DNA from: Cryptobacterium curtum DSM 15641
Lineage (GTDB): Bacteria; Actinomycetota; Coriobacteriia; Coriobacteriales; Eggerthellaceae
DNA length: 64,000 nucleotides
Assembly: GCF_000023845.1 (NCBI RefSeq)
Contig: NC_013170.1
Location: forward strand, 1,466,501-1,530,500
Direction of reading: 5' to 3'
Part shown: piece after piece, positions 26,300 to 34,550 of the stretch
Layout of the letters: each line of letters opens with the position of its first letter
How positions within the stretch are numbered: position 1 is the first letter of the stretch
Position numbers and translations under genes: made by a program
Notes under the pieces: model-generated
Database searches by the model: none
What the model saw: only the letters and a program-made list of their open reading frames with translations
What the model was told of the DNA's origin: nothing

Positions 26300-27469
26300 T
26301 TAAGCACGGACGATCTTGCCACCACTACGCACGGCCGTCTTCCTGACGGTTGCACCCGTATAAGGAGCCTCAATCATCTGACCACCGCCGACATAAATAG
26401 CCACATGGCCGGGATACCAGACGATATCGCCCGGAGACGGATTACTTACTGCTGCCTTACCTGCATAGTCACTCGACGTGCAAATACGTGCATGGCGACC
26501 AGTCAAGCAGTAACTAACCAAACCAGAGCAATCATATCCGGCAGGACCAACAGCACCCCATACATAGGGAGCGCCGATGCAAGCATAGGCACGGCTGACT
26601 ATATCGCTGCCGCCTTCCCAGCTGCCACTGCTCGAAGAAGAATTGCTGCTGGAGTTCGAATTTGAACTTGAGTTATTACGTGTGCTTGAGTTGGAACTCG
26701 AATTGCTGCGTGTGCTTGAGTTGGAACCCGAAGATGAATTAGAGTTGCTATTCGATGACGAACTACTCTCAGACGGTGCTGAGGCAGCTGACGCAGCAAC
26801 CACCTGCTCGGCCTGTGCAGCGGCAGCCGCTTCTTCAGCAGCACGACGCTGTTCAATAAGCTCTTGCACTTCAGAGGACAGGCTATTGTATGTGGCCTGA
26901 TACTGCGCCACTGTCGCTTCAGCTTCGGCTTGAACAGATGCAGCTTCTTCGGCTTTCTTTGCAGCTGTTTGTTCCTGTATGGCGTACTCGGCCTTAGCGT
27001 TTTCCAACGTTGTCCGCTGCGTCTTCAAATCAGATACCAATTTGGCATCGTCTTCGCTCATTTCATTGAGCAAATCGAGACCGGTGGCAAAATCCTCAAA
27101 CGTTGAAGCGCCTGCAAGCACGTCCAAGAAGGTACTCGACCCCGTGCGATACATACGTCGCACGCGAGACGAAAGCTTGACCTGGTTGCCCGAAATCACT
27201 TCATTCGTTTCATCGATCTGCGTCTGAGCATCATCCATAGCCTGCTGGGCTTCTTGCTGTTCGTTTAGAGCCTGCGTATAGTTATCAGACGCTTCATTGA
27301 GTGCTGTCTGCATCGCATTGAGCGAGGAAAGCGCAGCATCTGCTTCTGCTTGCTTGTCTGAAACCTCATCAGCAAAAACCAGTGAAGGATGCGTCAGAGC
27401 TAATGCGCCTGTTGCTGCAGCGCCTGCAATAAATGCGCGCCGTGGAAGAACAAAGGTGTTTTCTTTCAT
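26300..27469 (-). CDS. Exported NlpC/P60 hydrolase with coiled coil and Ser/Asn linker
   Basis: A 389-residue peptidoglycan endopeptidase candidate. The N-terminus has a twin-arginine-type signal (LPRRAFIAGAAATGALAL). Residues 35-230 form a PcsB-like coiled coil containing 'RVRRMYRTGSSTFLDVLAGA'. A Ser/Asn-rich linker (about 233-285) leads to the NlpC/P60 domain: catalytic Cys near 312 in GYDCSGLVSYC and His near 353 in GHVAIYVG. The enzyme would cut stem peptides in the wall and is possibly autoinhibited by the coiled coil. A paralogue lies directly upstream. Export by Tat rather than Sec is inferred from the RR pair only. Confidence 0.92.
   Translation of the reverse strand: MKENTFVLPRRAFIAGAAATGALALTHPSLVFADEVSDKQAEADAALSSLNAMQTALNEASDNYTQALNEQQEAQQAMDDAQTQIDETNEVISGNQVKLSSRVRRMYRTGSSTFLDVLAGASTFEDFATGLDLLNEMSEDDAKLVSDLKTQRTTLENAKAEYAIQEQTAAKKAEEAASVQAEAEATVAQYQATYNSLSSEVQELIEQRRAAEEAAAAAQAEQVVAASAASAPSESSSSSNSNSNSSSGSNSSTRSNSSSNSSTRNNSSSNSNSSSNSSSSSGSWEGGSDIVSRAYACIGAPYVWGAVGPAGYDCSGLVSYCLTGRHARICTSSDYAGKAAVSNPSPGDIVWYPGHVAIYVGGGQMIEAPYTGATVRKTAVRSGGKIVRA
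26679..26738. repeat. 30-bp tandem repeat in the Ser/Asn linker
   Basis: Two nearly identical 30-bp units (CGTGTGCTTGAGTTGGAAC...; 26679-26708 and 26709-26738) encode part of the Ser/Asn/Arg linker. The period is a multiple of 3, so copy number could change linker length without a frameshift. Confidence 0.7.
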
Positions 27470-27598
27470 GCTGTTACTACCGCCTTAATTCGGTTTCGTA
27501 TGCGTGAATGTACACATACTTATGGTAAACCGAGACCCTTACACCTAGGGAAAGCTACATGCTTCCCTCGTATCTTATTCAAAACCCCTGGTCGTACT

Positions 27599-28714
27599 TT
27601 ACGCGTAGCGAACAATTTTGCTACCACGCAAGGCTGATACCTTCACTGGTATGCCAAACGTCGGCGCCTCGATCATTTGATTGTTGCCAATATAGATAGC
27701 GCAGTGGTGCGACGAACATGCGACGATATCGCCCGGCTGAGGATTCGATACCGCTGGCCACGAATAGAAGGTACTCGCAGTACCAATACGCTCGTGGCGT
27801 CCAGTCACACAATAACTAACCAAGCCAGAACAGTCATAGCCCGACGGACCAACAGCACCCCATACATAGGGCAGACCCAAGCAAGACTGAGCCCGGGCGA
27901 CAATGGCATTGCCGTCTGTCGGTGCCGAGGGAACATAGCGATTTGTCGTTGCACTGTCCCTCTGACGTTGCTGCTCTTCACGAGCAGCCTGTTCACGTTG
28001 GCGCTGGGCTTCGGCTTCCGCCTGGGCTTCGCGTACCTTTTCTTCTGCTTCACGCTTCTGTTCAAGCAGTTGCTGCACTTCAGAAGACAGACTGTCGTAC
28101 GTCGCCTGATACTGAGACACCGTTGCTTCAGCCTGGCGCTTTACTTCTTCAGCTTCTTCAGCCTTCTGCTGCGCAACCTTTTCCTGCGCGGCGTACTCGT
28201 CGCGCGCAGCAGTCAGCTGCACACGGGTGTTCTTCAGGTCGGATACCAACTTGGCATCGTCTTCGCTCATGTCATTCAACAGATCGAGACCGGTCGCAAA
28301 GTCTTCAAACGACGTTGCGCCCGTGAGCACGTCCAAAAAGGTGCCCGAACCAGTGCGATACATACTGCGCACGCGTGTAGACAAACGCTTTTGCATCTGT
28401 GTGATGTTTGCTGTGGCTTCATCCACCTGACGCTGCGCTTCATCCATCGCTTGTTGAGCAGCATTCTGTTCGTCGAGCGCTTCTTGATACTTATCAGATG
28501 CCTCATCAAGCGAATCCTGCATCGCATTCAAGGATGAAAGAGCTGCCTCTGCCTGTGCCTGCTTATCGGAAAGAGCCGAAGCCGCACTGTCCGCTTGCGA
28601 CTGAGCATCGGACACCGGATCGGCAAAGGCCGACGGCATCAAAGTCGCAACGCCTGCCATAGCGCTTGCGGCAATGAAGGTACGTCGGGGGAATGAGGTG
28701 TGTTTGCTGTTCAT
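27599..28714 (-). CDS. Exported NlpC/P60 hydrolase (paralogue)
   Basis: A 371-residue paralogue of the next gene downstream, with the same order of parts: RR signal (FPRRTFIAASAMAGV), coiled coil with 'RVRSMYRTGSGTFLDVLTGA', a Glu/Arg/Gln-rich charged linker in place of the Ser/Asn linker, and an NlpC/P60 domain with Cys near 295 (GYDCSGLVSYC) and His near 335 (HHCAIYIGNN). The second copy has an additional Cys next to the active-site His. The two genes look like a tandem duplication with separate linkers. Each seems to have its own leader, as 130 bp lie between them. Confidence 0.92.
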   Translation of the reverse strand: MNSKHTSFPRRTFIAASAMAGVATLMPSAFADPVSDAQSQADSAASALSDKQAQAEAALSSLNAMQDSLDEASDKYQEALDEQNAAQQAMDEAQRQVDEATANITQMQKRLSTRVRSMYRTGSGTFLDVLTGATSFEDFATGLDLLNDMSEDDAKLVSDLKNTRVQLTAARDEYAAQEKVAQQKAEEAEEVKRQAEATVSQYQATYDSLSSEVQQLLEQKREAEEKVREAQAEAEAQRQREQAAREEQQRQRDSATTNRYVPSAPTDGNAIVARAQSCLGLPYVWGAVGPSGYDCSGLVSYCVTGRHERIGTASTFYSWPAVSNPQPGDIVACSSHHCAIYIGNNQMIEAPTFGIPVKVSALRGSKIVRYA

Positions 28715-29160
28715 GTATTCCCGCCTCTACGGTCATTACGGCTTTCGAGTAAACTAAATTTTATGGGCGGACTGCCCAAAAATCAAATTACACGAGTTGA
28801 GACGGCTATAAGGCAGCATATATTAGGCAAATAACTGAACGAAATGATGCGTCAAAGCGCACAATAGCCTACGATTTTATAGCAGCAGACCCCATATCTT
28901 GGGTATTGATGCAGTTTTGACCATCGCGTGAATTTCCCGTCGCCGTTCTGTCGAGAGAAAGTATGGAGCCTCGCTGCTTTCTTTTTTAATCTCCTTCTTT
29001 TCCTTCCTTTCAATTCCCTTCTCAATTCAACTGCTTTTTTCGCTCTATTCTTCTCTGCTCCGCATCTTTGTCCTACCCTTTCCCTTTATAAGAAAGCACT
29101 AAACACACCATGCAGTATTCCTATGAAACACAATGAGGCAGCTTTATAAAGTTCTGTGGA
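28715..29160. other. Intergenic region without a recognised gene
   Basis: AT- and pyrimidine-rich DNA between the NlpC/P60 gene and the RNA candidate before hpf. A 73-codon frame at 28928-29149 has no ribosome site and an unlikely composition. It should contain the promoters of the two diverging units, but none is convincing by eye. Confidence 0.5.
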
Positions 29161-29164
29161 AGTA

Positions 29165-29370
29165 ATTGAGCAAGAGCGCATTGCAGATAGCTCTAAGCTC
29201 TATGAAAAACGGGCAGGACAGCCAAACACTGAGGCTGCGCAGACTGAATTGACCGGTAACTGATGCGCCATAAGATAACCGTACATTACTGACGCTGAGC
29301 GCGCGTAGCTCACCGTATGACAACAAGCTTCCTACGCGGCACTCTAGCGCCAGTCGAAGCGCTATACTAA
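29165..29370 (+). ncRNA. Candidate structured RNA upstream of hpf/raiA
   Basis: No protein is encoded, yet stems are dense: AGAGC/GCTCT (29173-29194), CAGCC/GGCTG (29219-29237), CGGT/ACCG (29254-29281), TGAGC/GCTCA (29296-29312) and TAGCGC/GCGCTA (29345-29364). The loop CGCGTAG (29302-29308) can pair with CTACGCG (29332-29338), a 7-bp pseudoknot. A conserved 'raiA' RNA class is known, from memory, upstream of raiA genes in Firmicutes and Actinobacteria; this fits by position. Membership was not tested by a covariance model. Confidence 0.6.
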
Positions 29371-29403
29371 TAGTGTCAGCTGGACGAACGAGGCACATAT
29401 ATT

Positions 29404-29431
29404 CCCTCAATTGGCATTGAGCAATTGAGGG
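29404..29431 (+). promoter_or_regulatory. Hairpin in the hpf 5' leader
   Basis: CCCTCAATTG and CAATTGAGGG form a perfect 10-bp stem with an 8-base loop, 53 bp before the hpf start. There is no T tract. It may be an independent leader element or the 3' boundary of the structured RNA. Confidence 0.6.
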
Positions 29432-29484
29432 TGGGCATGCCCTTCCAGCTGGAAATACCCCCAAGACCCTAAGAGGTGGTTTGC

Positions 29485-30051
29485 ATGGAAATCTCCGTCA
29501 CCGGCCGCAAGATGCCCGTTACCGACGCCCTTAAATCGTACGCCGAAGAGAAAATCGGAAACTCCATGAAGGTCATGGATATCGATCCTCTCATCGCTGA
29601 AGTAATCCTACACGTCGAGCAGAATCGGGCTATCGCACGTCCTGCCATCTGCGAGGTGACCATGACAGCAAAGGGTCATATCATCCGCGTGGAAGAACAC
29701 GAAGAAGACATGTACGCTGCTATCGACGTGGCTGCTGCAAAGGTTCTGCGCCAACTGCGTAAATTTAAGACCCGTGTTGTCGAGCGCAATACGCGCACTG
29801 ACGCTGCCAGCATACGCTCTGCCAAATCGGCCAAACTCGATCTGGATGCTCTTATGGAAGAGCTTTCTGACGACGAAGTTGTCCGCGAGAAGAGCATTGA
29901 TCTTCAACCGCTCACTGAAGAGGAAGCACTCGTTGAAATCGACCTCTTGGGCCATGACTTCTTTGCGTATACCGATCGCGATACCAATGAATTCCGTATC
30001 TTATATCGTCGTCGCAACGGAGGATATGGCCTCCTAAAAGCAGGCGAATAG
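29485..30051 (+). CDS. hpf: Long-form ribosome hibernation promoting factor
   Basis: A 188-residue HPF/RaiA. The N-terminal S30AE domain (1-100, MEISVTGRKMPVTDALKSYA...) binds the 30S decoding region. The C-terminal domain (about 130-185, 'EEALVEIDLLGHDFFAYTDRDTNEFRILYRRRNGGYGLL') is the dimerisation domain of long HPF, which joins two ribosomes into 100S particles. AGAGGTGG lies 5 bases before ATG 29485. A structured RNA candidate precedes it and a clear terminator follows. Confidence 0.96.
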   Translation: MEISVTGRKMPVTDALKSYAEEKIGNSMKVMDIDPLIAEVILHVEQNRAIARPAICEVTMTAKGHIIRVEEHEEDMYAAIDVAAAKVLRQLRKFKTRVVERNTRTDAASIRSAKSAKLDLDALMEELSDDEVVREKSIDLQPLTEEEALVEIDLLGHDFFAYTDRDTNEFRILYRRRNGGYGLLKAGE

Positions 30052-30073
30052 ACAGATAGTTCACCCCTATCGT

Positions 30074-30116
30074 TTCCCCTCTCTTGGCCGAGATACAGCT
30101 GGAGAGGGGAATTTTT
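30074..30116 (+). terminator. Terminator of hpf
   Basis: TTCCCCTCTC pairs with GAGAGGGGAA (10 bp) and TTTTT follows. Confidence 0.92.
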
Positions 30117-30235
30117 GCTCTTCAAGACGAGCTTGTCGTGAAGTTTTAGTCTTAAACCTGTAAGCCCTTTGAGCCACATTTAATTTCTCGTTCGGGGTCC
30201 CCGTATTGACTCAATCTTATCTGATTGTTTTAAGC

Positions 30236-31480
30236 TTATTTGTTGTCGTCATCGACACGGTGATGGGTCACCGAACGATTCCCAAAGTGCCAATAGGGTT
30301 TGGCATACAGATTGTCGAGCAGACCGGCACATGACGCTACTAGGGCAACAACAAGAAAATATGGCGCACCAGCAAATCCAAATAGTTCCATACCCATGAC
30401 AGCTGCACCAGCCGGACTTCGCGCACCGGCCGCCAGTGCTGCCACCGCACCGAGCGCTGCGGTGAAACTCAGGGGAAAGCCGACCACCTGCGCAAGGGAA
30501 CATCCAGCAAGTGCTCCCACACAGAACAGCGGAGTAATGGCTCCCCCTTTAAACCCCACACCGAGACACCACACGGTGAAAACGAGCTTGAGCATAAACA
30601 GACCAAGTGGGATTTCCTCACCCGATGTGGCCAGTGCAATACCATCAAGACCCGATCCGCTGACCGCATCAGTCCCACACGTCAACACGAATACACAGGC
30701 ACCAAGCGAACCCACAACCATGCGCACATAGGTGTTTGACAAAAACCTATCGCAGACAGTGCCAATTCCTTTCAGCAAGGTGACAAATATAAACCCCACA
30801 ACAGCGCACACCACAGCGGTAGCCACGCAACACACAAGCGCGTTGGATAAAGCGGGAAGGGAAAGCTGCACCGGGGCCACGCGCCCCGCACCAAAAAAAT
30901 TTGTAATAGCCGAAGCAATCAGTGCTGATATCGGCACACAAAGTAGCCGTGCATCGCGATATTCGCTGCGTTTCATACGAACAATTTCGAAGGCAAACAA
31001 AATGCCGCCCAGCGGTACAAATAAGAGTGCCGAAACCATGCTCGCCATACCTGCGAGGATAAGTACGCGTTGTGCACCCGCTTCTTTGTGCACGAGTGGA
31101 GCTAAGGCACTCGCGATCCCACCGCCTGCTTGCATACCCGCAGCATCGCGCCCAACTGATGCACCACTTATTAAGGCAAGTGGCACGCACGTTAGCAATG
31201 CCGGAAAGAGCTTCCAGGTTACTGGTTTGTCAACACGCTGCGCATGAATAACAGCAGGAGCACCCGTGTCAAAAGGAATGCGAAAGCGTCGATATAGCCA
31301 GACAGAAAACACTGCCACAAAAGGAAGAAACACCAGTGTCCAGGGCTGCTGTTGGTGCAGTACTTCAGCACCAACCGTCAACCATCCAAGTGCTACCGCC
31401 GCAAGGCCGCAGGCAACACCAAGAACAATGCTTACCATTGCCCATCGCGCTACACGCCAATGGGCAGTCCCCTCAGACAT
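30236..31480 (-). CDS. CLC-family chloride channel/antiporter with altered gate
   Basis: A 414-residue membrane protein of the CLC family with about ten hydrophobic segments. 'SGASVGRDAAGMQAGGGIA' (105-123) aligns with the family's GREGPxVQxGG ion-path segment, but the gating Glu is Asp (D112) and Gly-Pro is Ala-Ala. 'KGGAITPLFCVGALAG' corresponds to the GxFxP segment. There are no CBS domains. Substrate (chloride, fluoride or other anion) cannot be decided; no fluoride riboswitch was seen upstream. It lies 60 bp after the amino-acid ABC transporter gene, on the same strand. Confidence 0.88.
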   Translation of the reverse strand: MSEGTAHWRVARWAMVSIVLGVACGLAAVALGWLTVGAEVLHQQQPWTLVFLPFVAVFSVWLYRRFRIPFDTGAPAVIHAQRVDKPVTWKLFPALLTCVPLALISGASVGRDAAGMQAGGGIASALAPLVHKEAGAQRVLILAGMASMVSALLFVPLGGILFAFEIVRMKRSEYRDARLLCVPISALIASAITNFFGAGRVAPVQLSLPALSNALVCCVATAVVCAVVGFIFVTLLKGIGTVCDRFLSNTYVRMVVGSLGACVFVLTCGTDAVSGSGLDGIALATSGEEIPLGLFMLKLVFTVWCLGVGFKGGAITPLFCVGALAGCSLAQVVGFPLSFTAALGAVAALAAGARSPAGAAVMGMELFGFAGAPYFLVVALVASCAGLLDNLYAKPYWHFGNRSVTHHRVDDDNK

Positions 31481-31540
31481 CGTGCAGACCCTTATCTCGC
31501 AGCCCTCACCGCGCGATCTCGCTTACTTGCTTCTCTTATT

Positions 31541-32308
31541 TTAGTCGCTAAAGTTCTGTAAAAACAGACGCGTCCGTTCATGCTGTGGGTTACCAATAAC
31601 CTGACGGGCCGAACCCTGCTCAACAATAACGCCGCCATCCATAAACACAATATGATCAGCTACATCGCGTGCAAACGCCATCTCGTGTGTCACGATAACC
31701 ATTGTCATCTGTTCGTCGGCCAGGGTGCGAATAACCCGCAGAACTTCTTTGGTTAACTCAGGGTCAAGTGCACTTGTTGGCTCGTCGAAGAACAGCACCG
31801 CAGGATTACAGGCAAGAGCCCGCGCAATAGCCACTCGCTGCTGCTGTCCACCCGAAAGCTCGCACGGAACCATATCTTCTTTGCCCTCAAGCCCCATTTT
31901 TTGTAGAAGCTCTCGTGCCTTCTCTTCCGCTTCAGCACGCGGCACCTTCAGTACATTAATGGGTGCATCGATGATGTTTTTCATAACGGTGTAATGGGGA
32001 AACAAATTGAAATTCTGAAATACCAACCCGATACGAGCACGTGCACGACGTAAGGTTTCCTTATTAGCATACACAGCACGACCATTTTCGTCGTGCGTCA
32101 CGGCAATATCCCCATAGCGCAATTCACCGGCATCAAGTGTCTCAAGTAGGGTGCAACAGCGCAAAAGCGTCGACTTGCCGCCGCCCGACGGACCAATAAT
32201 CGTCAACACCTCACCTTCGTTCACTGAAAGCGAGATATCTTTAAGCACCGTAGCATCACCGAAATTCTTTCTCGCGTGAGAAAGCTGCATCAGCGTAGTA
32301 TCCTGCAC
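31541..32308 (-). CDS. Polar amino-acid ABC transporter, ATP-binding subunit
   Basis: A 255-residue GlnQ/HisP-type ATPase. Walker A is GPSGGGKST (39-47), the Q-loop lies in 'VFQNFNLFPHYT', the signature is LSGGQQQRVAIARAL, Walker B is VLFFDEPTSALD, and the H-loop is in VTHEMAF. It starts with GTG 6 bases after AAGGAAG. It energises the permease upstream and is the third gene of a binding protein-permease-ATPase unit. The amino acid transported is unknown. Confidence 0.95.
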   Translation of the reverse strand: MQDTTLMQLSHARKNFGDATVLKDISLSVNEGEVLTIIGPSGGGKSTLLRCCTLLETLDAGELRYGDIAVTHDENGRAVYANKETLRRARARIGLVFQNFNLFPHYTVMKNIIDAPINVLKVPRAEAEEKARELLQKMGLEGKEDMVPCELSGGQQQRVAIARALACNPAVLFFDEPTSALDPELTKEVLRVIRTLADEQMTMVIVTHEMAFARDVADHIVFMDGGVIVEQGSARQVIGNPQHERTRLFLQNFSD

Positions 32309-32369
32309 GTGTTCTTCCTTTCCGCGTCGTCTTGCGACTTCAAGCCTCGCAATTAACCGCTCTACAGCC

Positions 32370-32446
32370 GATTAATCGCGGCAGTAATCAAGCTGACTAA
32401 CCGTCGTAGCTAATCGGCCCGACTAATCGTGATAGTAATCGAGTCG
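32370..32446. repeat. Three imperfect 25-26 bp tandem repeats at the permease 3' end
   Basis: Units begin GATTAATCGCGGCAGTAATC (32370), GACTAACCGTCGTAGCTAAT (32395) and GACTAATCGTGATAGTAATC (32421). The third encodes the last codons of the permease; the other two lie in the gap before the ATPase gene. This looks like local duplication of the gene's end. Confidence 0.65.
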
Positions 32447-33076
32447 CTTTTCCGCACGACGCAGTATGAACTCAATAATAAGGCAGCACACCCAGTAAAT
32501 GGCTGCTGCCACCAGGTACGGTGTCATACTTACCTGCGAGGCCGCAATTGCTTTGGCCTGCGTAAACATTTCCATGATGCCTAACACGAAAGCGAGCGAT
32601 GTGTCCTTCACCAACGTGATAACTTCGTTGCCCATCGACGGCAAAATACGCTTGAACACCTGTGGCAGCACGATCCTCATGAATGTCTGCCCGCGCGTAT
32701 AGCCCAGCACTTCGGCGGCCTCATACTGACCACGTGGAATCGATTGAATGCCGCTGCGGTAGATCTCTGCGAAATATGCTGCATAGTTAATAACAAAACC
32801 AATATCGCACGCCCAGAATTTCCAATCGCTACCCAACTGTAGGCCAAACAGGTAATAGGGCACAAACATAAGAGCCATCAGCTGAAGCATTAGCGGAGTA
32901 CCACGCAATACTGATATATAGAAAGCTGCCAACCAAGCAAGAGGCTTAAAGCGGCTCATACGGCAAAGTGCCACCACCACACCTAATGGCAGAGCTCCTA
33001 CCAGCGTGACGAAGAATATCTGGGCAGTCAGCGTAAGACCTGATCCCAGCAACCCCATCATTGTCGAAAAACTCAC
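32423..33076 (-). CDS. Polar amino-acid ABC transporter, permease subunit
   Basis: A 217-residue HisM/GlnP-family permease with about five membrane segments. The coupling-helix EAA motif appears as 'QYEAAEVLGYTRGQTFMRIVLPQ', and 'LRGTPLMLQLM' is the family motif in the first cytoplasmic loop. Translation starts at GTG 33076 with AGGGGA upstream. It would work as a homodimer with the adjacent ATPase and lipoprotein. Confidence 0.95.
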   Translation of the reverse strand: MSFSTMMGLLGSGLTLTAQIFFVTLVGALPLGVVVALCRMSRFKPLAWLAAFYISVLRGTPLMLQLMALMFVPYYLFGLQLGSDWKFWACDIGFVINYAAYFAEIYRSGIQSIPRGQYEAAEVLGYTRGQTFMRIVLPQVFKRILPSMGNEVITLVKDTSLAFVLGIMEMFTQAKAIAASQVSMTPYLVAAAIYWVCCLIIEFILRRAEKRLDYYHD

Positions 33077-33150
33077 CGTGTCCCCTTTTCTATTTCCTGT
33101 TGCAGGACAGCCTTTTCATCTGCTTCACCTGCTTCATCGGCGACGTGCAC

Positions 33151-33186
33151 GAACCGGTATCGCACGTCTCAGTGCAACACCGGTTC
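33151..33186. other. Intergenic hairpin in the amino-acid transporter operon
   Basis: GAACCGGT pairs with ACCGGTTC across a 20-base loop, between the binding-protein and permease genes. It has no T tract in the direction of transcription. It may reduce read-through or stabilise the upstream message, giving excess binding protein. Confidence 0.5.
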
Positions 33187-33278
33187 TTTCGTACAAAGTG
33201 TGAGGGTGCAACCATGCAAAGCCAACGAAGTAAACCCTTTCAGCTGCACCCGCGCTTCTTAAGTGCGCCCGTATTTCT

Positions 33279-34154
33279 TTACTTGAGTTCCCAATTATCG
33301 TATGACAGGCCGTACTGAGCGTACTTTTCGCACAGCTGCTTCACGGTTCCGTCAGCAGCCATTTCCTTTAGCGTCGCCGTTACCTTCTGAGCAAGCTCGC
33401 TGTTGCCCAGCTTGAAGCCCACCGCGTAATTTTCGGTCGAAAGCGCTTCGGAAAGCTGCATGTATTTACTAGGGTTCGCAGCAATTTGATACTGAGCAAT
33501 AGACAGATCACACGCCACGGCGTCTACCGTACCAGCATCCAACTGGAGAAACGCATCGTTATAGTTACCAATTGTCTGTGGAGCGCCGCCGGTAAAGGTA
33601 GCAGCAAGATCCGCTTGTCCATCTTCAGCTGCTGGTGTTTCGAGCACATCAAGTGCGGCAGAATCAACCTGGGTCATAACTGTCTTGCCTGATAGGTCGG
33701 AAAGCTGACTGATGTTGCTGCCCGATTTAACCACAACGACCTGCTCGTTCAGCATGTAAGGGTCACTAAAGGTGTACTGCCCTTCGCGTCCTTCCATAGT
33801 GAAGCCATTCCAGATGCAATTAATAGCACCTTGCCCCAACAGCGCATCCTTGGCATCCCAGTCGATTGGTTCGGCCTTAAATTCCCAGCCATTGCGGTTG
33901 CAAACTTCCTTGGCGAGATCAAGATCGAAGCCCGTATACTGCCCGTCGTCACCCACAAAGCCGTACGGAGGATATGCCGGATCAAACCCAACAGTCAGTG
34001 TTTTGATATCGGCGGAATTGCTTGACTGGGCATCCCCGTTCTGGGTGCTGTTCTGACCACCCGAGCATCCCGCAAGCGCAAACGCAAGCACACAGACCAT
34101 GCACGCACTGGCCACAAAAGCGAACAGTCCTTTCTTCTTCATCCTCTTGTTCAT
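33279..34154 (-). CDS. Amino-acid ABC transporter substrate-binding lipoprotein
   Basis: A 291-residue SBP_bac_3-type protein. The signal ends in the lipobox LAGC|SGG, so it is a lipoprotein on the outer face of the membrane. 'TVGFDPAYPPYGFVGDDGQYTGFDLDLA' is the family's first-lobe signature and 'YNDAFLQLDAGTVDAVACDLSIA' that of the second lobe. AGAGGA precedes the ATG. It heads the operon with permease and ATPase. Ligand not predictable; the polar amino-acid group includes Gln, Arg, His and cystine binders. Confidence 0.94.
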   Translation of the reverse strand: MNKRMKKKGLFAFVASACMVCVLAFALAGCSGGQNSTQNGDAQSSNSADIKTLTVGFDPAYPPYGFVGDDGQYTGFDLDLAKEVCNRNGWEFKAEPIDWDAKDALLGQGAINCIWNGFTMEGREGQYTFSDPYMLNEQVVVVKSGSNISQLSDLSGKTVMTQVDSAALDVLETPAAEDGQADLAATFTGGAPQTIGNYNDAFLQLDAGTVDAVACDLSIAQYQIAANPSKYMQLSEALSTENYAVGFKLGNSELAQKVTATLKEMAADGTVKQLCEKYAQYGLSYDNWELK

Positions 34155-34550
34155 AACGTCCTCTTTCTCCCTTGCCGCCGTCGAACTGTCCCGTCGAACG
34201 ATCGTTTTCCATCCTGTTGTCGTCTCGCTTTGTACTGCAGTGTGGGTGACGTGTACGTTTCACACCATATCCGCTTGTGTCACTTTAGCACGATAAAGCG
34301 ATGGAGTGATTATAGCACGCAGTACCTTCCTTCGAAAAAAATTCAAAACTCAGTTAAAAGACCAGTTGAAAAGTACGCTTCCGCCCCCAGCTATCCAAGT
34401 TACAGCGAATAGCCGCGCTTAGATATCAGCTGATTAGATGAGGGCAGTAAGCTAAAATTGAGTATCCATCGGTTAGATAAAGGTAACCAGCTGAGCTTGA
34501 TAAAGAATCCCAGCCTGTTGGGGTCAGTTCTGCAAAGTCTAGACCCTTGC
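34155..34550. other. Intergenic region without a recognised gene
   Basis: Lies between the polyferredoxin gene and the ABC operon, all on the minus strand. It must hold the ABC operon promoter in its right part (an AT-rich stretch with TATAAT-like elements near 34305-34320). No gene, RNA or strong hairpin was seen. Confidence 0.5.

Noticed and set aside
28928-29149. 73-codon frame on the plus strand
   Set aside because: Phe/Leu/Ser run from a pyrimidine-rich tract, with no ribosome site or conserved features.
29144-29464. 106-codon frame on the minus strand before hpf
   Set aside because: No ribosome site and no protein-like composition; it overlaps the structured RNA candidate, whose stems account for the lack of stops.
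32370-32446. CRISPR-like repeats
   Set aside because: Only three imperfect units, no spacers between them, and one lies within the permease coding end.
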